A stretch of 64,000 bases of DNA from Symsagittifera roscoffensis (lineage: Eukaryota > Xenacoelomorpha > Acoela > Convolutidae), in NCBI RefSeq assembly GCF_963678635.1, contig NC_087063.1, positions 75,721,617-75,785,616 on the forward strand, written 5' to 3'. A program made the position numbers and the translations under genes. Positions 31,865 to 43,019 of the stretch are shown here, piece by piece. The notes under the pieces are model-generated. The model had not been told where the DNA came from, made no database searches, and saw nothing but the letters and a program-made list of their open reading frames with translations. The number at the start of each line of letters is the position of its first letter. The first letter of the stretch is position 1.

Positions 31865-32409
31865 GCCGCCAACTTGGATCACTACACCGATCGAATTCCC
31901 ACCCAACCAATCTTACCTCCCCAATCCCAATAATACCACTTTTCGCTTTTCCGCCACCCGATTTTCCATCAAGTAATGTAACATCAGGCATGAATTCCGA
32001 CACTAATTCACACATCTCAGTTTTATATTCCATCTCACAACTCAATAACCCGAATATTGAAACCCCCGATGAATTTGCCGACTCAGAACCATCCCCATCC
32101 AATAATTTTCATAACTCTTCTAAATTTTCTCAACCCCCTTTTCAACCCATATTATCCAATGACCCTGACCCAATCACTCCCACACCCTCTTATGCTTCCC
32201 AAGTTACCCCAACCTACTCCTCATACCATTCTGACCAATCATCTCATTCTCCAGACACCCCCCGAATCTCCCCAGAGCTAGATAATTTTATTACCCTCCA
32301 ACAACAACCCTACCACCTTAATACCCCAACCATAAACCAAATCTCCTCCACTATAAATTCATCCAATCCCCCTACCCTACACCCTCTTCAAATTATACTG
32401 AATCATTAG
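31861..32409 (+). CDS. Pro/Ser-rich ORF after env (182 codons)
   Basis: It starts in the ATGA overlap with the env stop. The product is Pro-, Ser- and Thr-rich and probably disordered (for example IPLFAFPPPDFPSSN). Its last ~120 nt overlap the next frame, which is open from 32286. The composition flows from one to the other, so the two probably form one protein joined by a -1 frame change, programmed or mutational. No family recognised. Confidence 0.5.
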   Translation: MSRQLGSLHRSNSHPTNLTSPIPIIPLFAFPPPDFPSSNVTSGMNSDTNSHISVLYSISQLNNPNIETPDEFADSEPSPSNNFHNSSKFSQPPFQPILSNDPDPITPTPSYASQVTPTYSSYHSDQSSHSPDTPRISPELDNFITLQQQPYHLNTPTINQISSTINSSNPPTLHPLQIILNH

Positions 32410-33659
32410 CACCATCATCCACATCAACTGAATCTTCACTCAACACTAATAGAGCTTACCGCACTTTTAAAAGAAAGTTCCCCAACCATCCTTTCCCAGC
32501 AAAACCAGGAACAGCCCGTGAATACATCAACCACCCCAAGCATACTAACACAAAAGAATTTTTAGCCATCACCTTACCCTCATTCCCACAATACACCTTA
32601 AACACCCCCCACGACACTAACGAAACACGCAACTTTGTAGATGAATACGTTTTAATGCCCACTCTCTCTTGGACCTCATATTATCATTTTACTAACCCTC
32701 TTTGCTTACCTTTATCTAACACTCACATCGATATAGAGCGAAATACGGACATGCTATATCGACTCACTACACCACTAACCGCTAGACAATTTACTTACGT
32801 TGGATATAAAAAATCACTAAAAACACACACTGCACCTAGAGCTAACGAATATACACTCGAATACTATGATCACAACAGAGCTAACCAAGATCAATTCTTA
32901 GACGACGATCGCTTCGCTAATCCACAAATTACCGAGAAATTTTTCATCAAGACACCATATATATTTACACTAAACATCTTCGACCGAAAGTTTGATCACA
33001 TTATTTCAGAAGCACTAACAGACACACAAGCATACGAAAGTTTTAAAGAACGCTTCCAAATATTTTCACTAACCTTTCATTTCCTTGCACCACACGAAAG
33101 AGATTTACACTGCTCACACGATATTATGTTGCGCACTAAACAAACCCACACATATAGTTATTATCGCTTCATCCAAAATCACTTTGACCTACACACACCC
33201 TCTAGACAACCACACCATCGTTTTCAATTCATTAATTCCAAATACACTTCACCATTTTTCCTAAATTTCACATATTGTATTAAAGACACTAACCTTCATG
33301 GTATTCTTCGTAATTATGACCCCATAACCCAAATGTACATCTTCTGTCCCATCACCAAGACCTTCAACGCCGAAGAATCCCGACCCTTCCTTATCCCGCA
33401 CGAGTTTGTACAACCTATAGAAATCCCAATTTTAGAATTCATCCACAACACTAAATTCAATCACAAATTATATAATCTAATCCAAAACACACCTTATGAG
33501 TTTGCAGTTGGCACTGAAGAACTAACCACTATTAAGGCACTTCAATTGCTTTGGCCACTGCTTCAGACTAAAAATATCATCCGCATCTTAGCTAAACTAC
33601 TAACAACTTCCGATCTTATCCACGACATCTTCCCCCACGGTTTTTTCCCCGACGACTAA
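32286..33659 (+). CDS. Unknown 3' protein of the element
   Basis: The frame is open from 32286, although the first ATG is at 32655. The ATG-less leading part already has protein-like content (AYRTFKRKFPNHPFPAKPGT), so translation probably enters from the preceding ORF. The rest looks globular: rich in His, Phe, Tyr and Thr, with few Cys (for example FLAPHERDLHCSHDIML and YCIKDTNLHGILRNYDP), and ends HGFFPDD. No catalytic motif, signal peptide or membrane span is visible. Ty3/gypsy elements normally have no such gene 3' of env, so it is an accessory candidate. A strong splice donor follows the stop within a few bases. Confidence 0.6.
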
Positions 33660-33662
33660 CAG

Positions 33663-33740
33663 GTAAGTATGAATTAAATGAATATTACTAACTAATTAAA
33701 ATATTAAAAACTCACCATTCTTTATCCATGTTTTCTTTAG
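33663..33740 (+). other. Predicted intron just after the last ORF
   Basis: CAG|GTAAGTAT lies directly after the TAA of the last ORF, a near-perfect donor. TTTTCTTTAG ends at 33740 and a second AG follows at 33748, giving a 78 or 86 bp intron in the 3' UTR. Whether it is used is unknown. Confidence 0.5.
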
Positions 33741-35275
33741 ATTTTTAGCCTTCATCCGACGATCACCTACAAAAACCACAAAAGACAAATAAAAATCGCA
33801 AATTTCATCAAACAGATTTCAAAAATTCTATTAATCTCTTACACTTATAAATTTATAAATTTAATATCAATGCAATAAATTCATTTATAAAATTTCCCCC
33901 ACAAGCAGTAAATCTAATTATGATGAAAATTTGTAACTTAAAATTCCCCCATAACTAGCAGTAAATTTCCAAATTCTATGCAGTAAATTAATAAATTGCA
34001 AATGCAGTACTAACCTTTTGATATTCTCACTCATTCGCACAGAAATTCTATCCACACTCGCACAGCTCGCCCACGAAGAATTGTTTAAAATAATGAATTT
34101 CAGTTTCAAGTTTTCACACTCAACAACTCTAACACACGATAACAAGTTTCAATCTTTCCTTTAACCCGGTTGGAAAGGAATCATATACTAAACAAAACTA
34201 ACCAACGCAGCTTACTAAATACCACAAATCATAGAATAACAGCATGACTAAGAAAAGGAAACCAACGGTACCCAAACTGGATTAACCCAGTTTAAAACTG
34301 GATAATTTATTCTTTTGAAGACTATTATAAAGTCTAAGAAAGAAATAATAAAACACAAAAAAGTCAAAAGACAAACCCATACCACAAACAATTTGATTTT
34401 TGGAAAAAGGACATAACCAACAAGACATAAGAAAAACCACAACAAACCCAACATAAAACGTTGTCACATAACAGGACCCCTCACAAAAACCGCATGAAAT
34501 CATACTCCCACTCCTGGCCTAACCCACCAGGAAGGACGTCCTGAGCATGCTCTATAGCCGGCCTAACCCACCGTGCTACATCCACGCTTTGTGACCACAC
34601 CTCTATTTTTAATAAGAGCTACTCAAGTGTGAGTAACTCTTCAAAATAACCGAACTAAAACAAAAAGCTTTTGTGAAAACAACTAACTAAAATCATAATT
34701 AAAAAATATTAAACTAATAAATGTTTTATAAAATGTAAATTACATTATGTAATACATAGATCAGAATACAACACCAAGGACGAACATCTAAAGACAAAAC
34801 GACCCCACTACACTCGAGAGAGAATGACCAACCACAATCGATATGCCACTCACAATCACAACTCAAAGGATTTAGAGTACGACTTGACTTCGCAGAAAAG
34901 GACTTCATTGAACTAGACCAATGACCACCTCGATGTTCAAGTATACGTACAGATCCGAGTAACCAGGCATCCCCTCCACGCACAATCTCCACGCCATTCC
35001 CAAACTAGATCAGACACAAAAGAAGTTCTCCACACAGAACAGAAAAACCTGACATAGCAAACCATTCTGAAATCAGATTTGAGTTTGTTGCAAAGACTTA
35101 GTCGTTGTCACTAGAAGACACAACGTCTTATGTCTCTAACTCCAGCTTCCTGGAACTCCTTTAACAAAAAGGAAACAGAAGAAATATGATGTTCGCCAAA
35201 CACCAACGTCCATCATCCATCCTTCGAATTGCAGAAGAACTATTCTAAAAAAAAACTCTGTAAAACCCGGATGGG
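33741..35275 (+). other. 3' untranslated region of the element
   Basis: About 1.5 kb without a gene. GCAGTAAAT recurs four times between about 33904 and 34000, twice after AATTTCCCCCA/AAATTCCCCCATAA. GGCCTAACCCACC occurs twice (about 34516 and 34560) in a GC-richer patch. Before the LTR there is only a modest purine run (GGATGGG, 35269-35275), a weak polypurine tract. Confidence 0.5.
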
Positions 35276-35666
35276 TGGAACCTGATCTAAACTACATTTT
35301 ATGATTGGATAATTTAGATATTTTACCAATGTAAAGTATTTAATATTAACCAATCATGATCCATCTAACTAACAACCCACTTATTTGTAAGTGCTGAAGT
35401 TACTTGTAATTTCAGCACCAGAGAGATTTGAATTTAACTTAGAAATTAGTTGGACTCTCCCGAGCACTTCAGCAGCCGCAATAAACCAGTATACCCTAGA
35501 TCTATTGAGCCTAGCAGAGACTAGTTAAACAACCTGAGACTAGATAGTATAAGAGTAAGATTAGGATCGGTATTAGACTAAGAAGTTGCACGAATCTATC
35601 CGGCCGAAAATAAGATAGCGTGACGAGCAGACGGTGTACCCTATCCGAAATTACTCTATGAGTTAA
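35276..35666 (+). repeat. 3' LTR, cut by the assembly gap
   Basis: I see no difference from the 5' LTR over 391 bp, including the AATAAA and the internal inverted repeat. The last ~19 bp and the target-site duplication are missing in the N run. The sequence after the gap does not continue the LTR. Confidence 0.95.
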
Positions 35667-35866
35667 NNNNNNNNNNNNNNNNNNNNNNNNNNNNNNNNNN
35701 NNNNNNNNNNNNNNNNNNNNNNNNNNNNNNNNNNNNNNNNNNNNNNNNNNNNNNNNNNNNNNNNNNNNNNNNNNNNNNNNNNNNNNNNNNNNNNNNNNNN
35801 NNNNNNNNNNNNNNNNNNNNNNNNNNNNNNNNNNNNNNNNNNNNNNNNNNNNNNNNNNNNNNNNNN
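35667..35866. other. Assembly gap (200 N)
   Basis: Exactly 200 N, the same length as the second gap, so this is a placeholder of unknown true size. Confidence 0.99.
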
Positions 35867-38081
35867 CCTAACTTCTGTCGGCTCACTTTCCGCTCACTTT
35901 CTTTTTTTTTCAATAGATATTTAATTCACTTGGAAGGCTTTGCAACCAGTTTTTTCGATACCTTGAGTTTTTTAAATTTTGATACTTAAAAAGTCCTGGT
36001 TGATAAAAACAGCTTAAATGAAAATATATGGAACATGGTTTTTTAACTTTGTTTTTGAGACGATGCGGATTTTTTTTCTTTTTCTCACAAATTATATATA
36101 TTTTTCGAAAACTACCTTGCTAACTTAAAAAAAATTGTTTCAATAGAAAAACCGCCTATTTCCCTGTCAGCCTGCAGAATTCCCATGCCGTTTTCCAATG
36201 TATCTCACTTTGTACAACCTTTGAAAAATGTGTGCAAGAAATTTTTGAACACTTTTTTTTGAAATTATTTGATAATTACCCTCCCAAATCTGAGGTCATG
36301 AATTGAATCAAAAGCACGAGCATAAGCGGATAGCTCCATTTTTATCAAAAAATATGGAATTCAATTTTTTGTTTTTTGACCATTTTCTGAAAATTGACTT
36401 GTCTCAAAAACTACCCTCCCAAATGAAAAACTCTCCTACATTACATAAAAGGCTACGCTCTAAATGAATTACACTAGAAATTATGGCCCCGTAAAAACCA
36501 AACTTTTGATTTTTTGACCGTTTTTTAAAAAAAACGTCGAGTGTTTTACAAACTGCCCTCCCAAACATCAAAACTTGGTTTCAACCGATTAAATATGATG
36601 TGAGAAACCCCCCTGCAGAAGCTGCCCTCACAGATCTGATATTCCGATTTAAATCAAAAAGACAGGTTTTGTTATTTTTTTACATAAATGGCTCTGCAGT
36701 CACGAGCTTGATCAAAGTGAACAGATTGTGAGAAAAACACACTACCCTGCTCCATATGGTTTTGAGTTCATTTGTAGTTACATGTAATGGGAATCGGGCC
36801 TACACTAGCAGCCAATCACTTATTTTAGTAGACAAACGTTTGGGCTTTGAAAAGAACACATTTCATCCGGCATCAGTTACAAATGTTCCCGAATTTCAAC
36901 CAGGTACCTCCAGTTTCAGCTGGGTTCCTAGCTTTGACTATTGTTGAAGGTTGTTCTGTAGTTTGTAATTAAACAATTCTATTTTTTAATAATTGTATTG
37001 AATTTTTCGGTTAAATGAATCCGGTGGTTATTGGCTGATTTAACTTATGTTGCTTAGTTTCAAGGGTGAAGTTTTAATAGCTTTCGCATTTTCCAGGAAT
37101 AATAAATTCAAAGAAATCTGATTAAAAGTTTTTTTAAGCTTGAAATGCATTTGACTACAATTTCGTTTTAGGTTTAGTGTCGGTCGACTCAAATTTTTTC
37201 GCCTTAGCTGATGCTCTTTCATTAATTCTCAAGGTTTTACGGCTGTTTATGAACATCATCAGAGCCACAGACTTCAGTAGATTCTTTTTTCTATCAACAT
37301 CTTGTAATGCATCGATTTATTTTGTATCGCAAGTTTTGCGAAGCTCCGCTCCGCCTCTGTGTTTGTATGAAAATGCTTTGAATGAAAACAATATTTTTTG
37401 TCAAAGTTTTTCTTACCCGCTCAAAAGACTATTTGTCATCATAGGTAGTGCACTAAAGCAGTTTTAAACATAAATATACCAATAAAGCCGTTTTTTCAAC
37501 TTAGAAGATTTTTTGAAAAATAAGTAATATTTTTGGCACGTTCTTACGACCGAAGATGGCGATTTTAGAAAAGTTCCAGAATTAAATGCTGAAAAGTTGA
37601 TTTAATAAAATTTGCATCAAAAAATGTAGAACCTCCGGGTCTAATCTGACTTCTAAAAACTTCTCATATACATTTTGAATTTTTCAGTTTTATGTACAAG
37701 AGCAAATCGATAATTATTTGGAGGGAAATTTTGGGTCACAAAAAATCCAAAAATCTTATCAATTTTTTGCCGATTGATCAATTGATTTTCCAAGCTCTCT
37801 CAAAAAAATTGAAAGAACATATCCGGCTAAATTTAGGGAACGAAATAGAAGGGTGGGCCAAAAATGGATATCGTAAATTAGTACTTATGGGGAATCCATA
37901 TATTTGTATCCTTGAGGTCAAATCTACAATTAGAAAGCATCCACTCACAACCCTTTTGTCCCCCTCCCGCAAATTCTGTTACTGTTTCTATATCATACTT
38001 ATATAGTTTTTACAACTTCAGCTAACTACGGACTCTAATTTATTTTTTGTTTTCAGGTATAACTACTATCTCTTTGTCTTT
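35867..38081. other. Non-coding with a diverged tandem repeat
   Basis: AT-rich DNA. Apart from the repeat at 36240-36740 I see no supportable gene. A 63-codon frame at 36756-36947 is less AT-rich than its surroundings and ends near a CAG|GTACC site, but has no start context or motif. Confidence 0.45.
36240..36740. repeat. Diverged tandem repeat, ~130 bp period
   Basis: The word A(A)ACT(A/G)CCCTC(C/A)CA recurs at about 36278, 36411, 36548 and 36622. The first three are spaced ~130-140 bp and preceded by similar TTTTTTGACC(A/G)TTTT blocks. The units are old and carry no frame. Confidence 0.55.
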
Positions 38082-38656
38082 CTATTTAGAGTTCGTCATT
38101 ATCTTGTTCAGCTTCCGCTTGAGCTGCTGATTTTCGGTGATGACTTCAGCCAATTCAATTCTTAGACTCTCAATTCGCCTGTCTTTCTCTTCATTCATCA
38201 TGGTCGAGTCGGCTTGGTTCGAATCGTTGAGACTACAGTTCAGTTGCAGCTCATCTTTCTGAAGCAAGTCACCAGCTCGTTGTTCCAGCTCAGCCTTTTC
38301 CGCCTCCAAATTGGCCAGTTTCTTGTTCAAAGTGCACAACTCAGATTTCAAATCTGACAATTCTGCATTCATATTAGCCTTGATTTCTTTCGCTTTTGAG
38401 AGTAGTTCACTGTGCTTCGTCAGTTGCGATGAGAGCCAGTAATTATTTTTCTTTACCTTTTTAGTTTCTTGCATCTCATTTTGATATTTATCTCTCATCT
38501 TTTTTAGTTCTGCTGAGAGCTCTGTGTTTGTCATTCTCAGCTCAGCATTTTCATCGATGAGCTCCTTTTGATGATCAGTTTCTTGGCCTTCGATAAAGGT
38601 AAGCAGAAATTGTCTTAAGGCATCCCAGTCGGCAGTGTCATCACCTATCGTTGAGC
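38082..38656 (-). CDS. Terminal exon of a coiled-coil protein
   Basis: On the - strand a polypyrimidine tract and AG (38657-38658) precede an open frame of ~190 codons ending with TAG at 38082-38084. It starts G-S-T-I-G-D-D-T-A-D-W and then shows long heptad-like Leu/Ile/Glu/Lys patterns (AELSDLKSELCTLNKKLANL, EKAELEQRAGDLL, ELAEVITENQQLKRKL). It is thus a coiled coil of >130 residues, broken by a short Asn/Ser-rich hinge near 38230. The frame is intact and its codon use is less AT-biased than the flanks, so it is probably a real gene. Upstream exons would lie above 38658 and were not identified. No family assigned; myosin-tail-like similarity would be generic. Confidence 0.7.
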
Positions 38657-41600
38657 CTGAACAGAAAAAAGGCTCCTCATATCAGGGCGAGCTATCAAAG
38701 CAGTTTCTTGAAAACTTTGAATAACTCTCAAAAATATCCGGCTCTCCCCAAAGACCTTGCTAAAATCTTCGAATTACCAATTCTGAAAAAAAGAAACATT
38801 TGAACACCTGCTACTCTGTTAGTTCGTATCACGAATCGGAAAGAACTTTAGTGTGCGGATGTAACCGCAGAATTCAACCGGATGTAATGCAGAAACCATC
38901 ATTTCAACTTTCCGTCAAATCACCCAGCATCCTAAAGGTTCTTTTGTGTGAAAAGTATACATATATAGTGAGCTAAAGGGGTGCATGGCTGACCCAATGA
39001 TTCAAGATAAGCTTTTTGGTTTCCGGTCAGCCACGCTATTTATCGCGCAAGGTTACAGGGTTTGTAGGGTATTAAGAGTATAGATGTGTAGCTTGTTTAG
39101 AAGATGCTATAAAATTGTATAAAATAAACAAATTTCTTGAGGCGCGCTATATCATTTGTAATTATTGTTCTTTTTTCATATGGAGTGAAGAACGAAAGGG
39201 ATTTTTGAGTTTTTGTATCCTCGTAGTAGTTTTGCGGTTTTCTTGGGCTGGAAAATTGGCGTTTTCTGCCCTGTGTTTTTCATTAAGACATTTTTTGTTC
39301 TTTTTTCTCATATTTCTACTATAAACTGTTTTATTTAGCTTTTTTGTCTGTATCTATGCTAAACTAAGCAAAATCTATAAGAAAAGAAAACTTACTGCAA
39401 TTTCAAAAGAAATTCAAGCTTTTTCCAAGTAGAAAAAGTATATAGAATACTGTATCGTGTTAAAATATTACTGCATACACTTAAATTCACAGACAGCACA
39501 CTACATCACTACATCAAACGCACAAGTTCGGAAAATTGAGAACCTAACGGATTAGTTGTTTTATATGACATTAATTCTAACTGCTAGATAAGACCTTTGA
39601 CATTCTTTTCTCAGCAATTTTTCATTGATAGCTTTCGTAATATCGTTAAGGCTTTGATAGTCTTTCGGTTCCAAACTAGTTGACGGAATGATGCCTGATT
39701 TGTTTTACGTGCACTATCTGTTTTTTGAAGTATAAAAGCATCCTTATCTAATTATCTCATCGTTTTTTGAAAATTTGTTATAGGGCATTGAATGTATCAA
39801 AATTTTTGAAACTGCAATATCCTATCCGTGCTCAAGGAGTTTTTGTTTGTTTGAATTGTTTATGAGAAGTTTCAAATCAATTATGTGATAACAAACGAAT
39901 GAAATGCTACAAACAAATTCAAGAGTAAAAAAATCATGAATAGCGATTTGAAGAATGGAATATGATAAAAGTATTTAGCTCTTATTAAAAATTTGTTCGC
40001 CCTTAATGCTGATAGTTGCCAAAATTTTTATTTTTCGAGATTTTTGATAAAATATGTCGGAAATTTGAGTTTTCAAAAAAATACAATGGTAACACACTTA
40101 CTTTACATGCAATTGAAAAAGATAAGCCGATTTTTTGGTTTGTTTCCAGTGCCGCGTGAAAACGTTTTTTCTACACTATGAAGAGCTTTTGTATAGAAAA
40201 ATTATAGCCACTACCCATCCAGTCATAGTTTCCATCATCGCTAATGTTTTTGACATGCGACTTCAGCACTGTCTGAAAATTTTTTCTTGTTGTTCTTATG
40301 TAGTTTGTCACTGTTTCTTCAATTTTTGCTATAGTTTTCAATTTGTATAATTTGAAACCCTGTCATAGATTTTTTTACTTTTTCAGCTATCACTGCACTA
40401 GCTGGTTCCGTTAGAATGTGTCGTACATCACGCAGCTGAAAGCGTTGTCTGAAAAATTTTTGGCAGAAGAAAAAAACTTCAATTTTGCCCTCCTGGCAAC
40501 TATTTGTTTTTGAATATGGGAGATTCGTGACACAACAGTTAGTCATTAATTGCATCTATATTCGAAGAAAACATTTTAACATACAAATCAAAGGTAAAAA
40601 TGTCCCTTGATCAAAAAAACATGAACTGAAGGGGTTTAATATACCTTTACCGGACCATTTTGTGTGGTCGATAATACTGATCATGTTAAACCAAGTAGAA
40701 CTACGTGAACAATTGATTTCAGAGAAGAAACAGCCAAACATAGATTTCAAACACAGGAAATTCTTGGTCGTTATTTCATTTACCAGCTCTTAATCATCAT
40801 CCAAAAGTTTGCAGAAAAAGCATATTGTGTTTGGAGGAAAAAGTTGCTTTTATACAAGGCCTCTTCACAATCTTTTTCTGAACGTTTAATTTTCAATTTA
40901 ATTTTCTCATCGGTAGCTGTTGGCTGAAAATTTTCTTGAGTTTTCACTAAATTTATTGCTAGCAAAATCCTTAAAAAACGGAAAAGTTTTCATCCACAAG
41001 AAATTAAACCCACTAAAAATGAATAAGTAATCAATCCGTGCTCAATATCTGCAAAACTGGTAATTTTTGAGATTTTATAAACGTAAGTAAAACTTTTGTT
41101 TTTTTACTGGCAAATCTAAATTAAAAAAAATATTTTGTTCAAAGTTTGTAAATTTGTGAAGTTAGAAAACCTATGTTCCTGTTTATACTGCTCAAATCAG
41201 TCAAAAAGTTGAAAAAACTATTTGAGTTCCAAATACGAGACAAATTTTTGTTAAATTTTTTTTTGTGCTTTTTTGTTTTCCTGCTCGGTTTTAGGATAAT
41301 TTTTTTACTCAAACTCAAAGTTCTGTTTAGATAAGGGTCTTTTTCTTATCTTCTTCGTAAACAGAAAACAGTCAATTTTTTTGAGCGAGAACAAAAAAAA
41401 TTTTTTCATCGACTTTATGCTTTTTTGAACGCAATCTTTGAGAAATTTTTAATTATCACCAAACACTCAATGTTTGATATTTTGTGGAAAAATTAAACGA
41501 AATTTCAAATTGATCAAATTTTCTAGTGAAAGCTCGATTACTAGCTTTTTTAAACTTCATCATGAAAATCTTGAGCTTTAGATATCACGTAAGAATTAAA

Positions 41601-43019
41601 GAAAAAAGAGTTTGAAAAATTGGTGGTTTGATTGATGAAAGAAAGGAAACTTTACGACAACAAGTTTGACTTGAATCTAAACTGCAGTTGTAGTTTCAAG
41701 ATGCAACATATTTTTCATAAAGTCATTTGATCGTCAATTCAACTCCAAAAAAATTTGATTCCCTACGATATTGCTTCAAAAGTGGTCAGTTTCAACTAAA
41801 TTCATTTTTCCAGCTGGAAATGAGACATAGTTTTTAGAACTTGAGACCTTGAGAAAACAATATGTTTCAATTTACAAGGATGTTTTCAGGAATGAAAGAA
41901 AAAAATTATAACTGTCAGATGTAATTGATAAAAATTTTGTTGACTTTGATTTTCATTGATTCGGTGAAACGCATGCATTATTAGCGAAACGTTTTTGAAC
42001 ACTTATGTTTTGTTGCTAACTATACGCCATTGTTTTACACAAAAAAAGTCTCTAAACTGTGCGGCACAATAATCAACAACTATCTTGTCAAAAAGGGAAC
42101 CCAATATATATATATATTATGGAGTTGAGAAAACTCAGACTAATTTCAATAATTACTTTAAAACTTTGATAATTTTTCTGTGTGCATGTTTGTTATGAGT
42201 TGAATTCAGCTATCAATGGCTTTTTAGTAACGTTGAAAAACCATTGATTAGCAATGCTTGATTGATTGGTTTATCTGTTAGCAACAGCAAAAATCTTAAA
42301 AATTATTTGAAACTAAAAGCAACCACTCTCCTCATTGAATCACTATGTGAAATTTTTTTTTTCGATGGTTCATGGAATAATTTGAATTAAGTTTGGATCT
42401 ACTACTAAAAAACTTCGCCGGTTTTCAATATTCTGAAGAAACTTGTAAGTTTGTTGCTGTTTCTTGTTCACATTGTTGTGAGTTCTTCTGCAAGCAACGA
42501 AAACTTCACTCACCTGGAAAAAAAACAACACGCATCATCGATTTCCAGGCAACCAATACTTTATCTGTCAAGTGAAATAAACTTCAATTTGAAATCCCGT
42601 CAACGACATCAACATTGAAGAAGAGGATTCATAGAGCGTAACAACAAAAACTTAGTAGTTAATGGAGGATATCAGCAGCTTTTGTTGAGGAAGAATAAGC
42701 ATAAACCAGACTGCTTGTATCAGGGCGAAGCCCTGAATGTTCCGACTGCCTTTTAAGTTCCATGGAGCAGTAATAACATAAAAAATTTAAAGGTAGAAAA
42801 CAAAATTAAAGTTTTTTTTGTATAAATATCCCCCACACAACATATTAAGTACAAAATGATAAGTTTGGCGCCTATTAACAAATCAATTACGTCATGTAAG
42901 CTTCCTTGAACTTATTTGGAACAATTTTTAAGACGGATTAAATCTCGCTCACGCGTTAATAGCGCAAAATATGTCGCGCGTTAGATGTCCCACATTGGCC
43001 GAAATTGCAATCAATAAAC
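38657..43019. other. Non-coding, nothing firm
   Basis: AT-rich DNA with long T and A runs. It must hold upstream exons of the coiled-coil gene if that gene is spliced, but I could not pick them. I also looked for the missing C-terminal motifs of the broken polymerase (including a YxDTDS box) on the - strand down to about 41.3 kb and saw none. A palindromic CAGGGCGAAGCCCTG sits at 42720-42734. Confidence 0.45.

Larger units (their letters stand above)
16775..35666 (+). mobile_element. Large env-bearing Ty3/gypsy LTR retroelement (Tor-like)
   Basis: It is bounded by two direct LTRs starting at 16775 and 35276. With an inferred 410 bp LTR it would end at about 35685, inside the N gap, giving ~18.9 kb. 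It contains a primer site, leader, gag-PR-RT-RNase H, integrase, small membrane ORFs, an ATG-less frame, an env-like gene and an unknown 3' gene. Coding regions are extremely A-rich and G-poor on the + strand. Domain order PR-RT-RH-IN and the GPY/F-type integrase end place it in Ty3/gypsy (Metaviridae). Env and extra 3' ORFs recall the larvacean Tor elements, but I infer that from architecture only. The LTRs show no difference over 391 bp, so insertion is recent. Confidence 0.9.

Noticed and set aside
36756-36947. 63-codon ORF with balanced base composition
   Set aside because: No motif, no acceptor with matching phase, and no neighbour exon that would make a gene.
42720-42734. Perfect 15 bp palindrome CAGGGCGAAGCCCTG as a regulatory site
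   Set aside because: A related word occurs at 63499-63519, so it is more simply part of a small dispersed repeat; nothing ties it to a gene.
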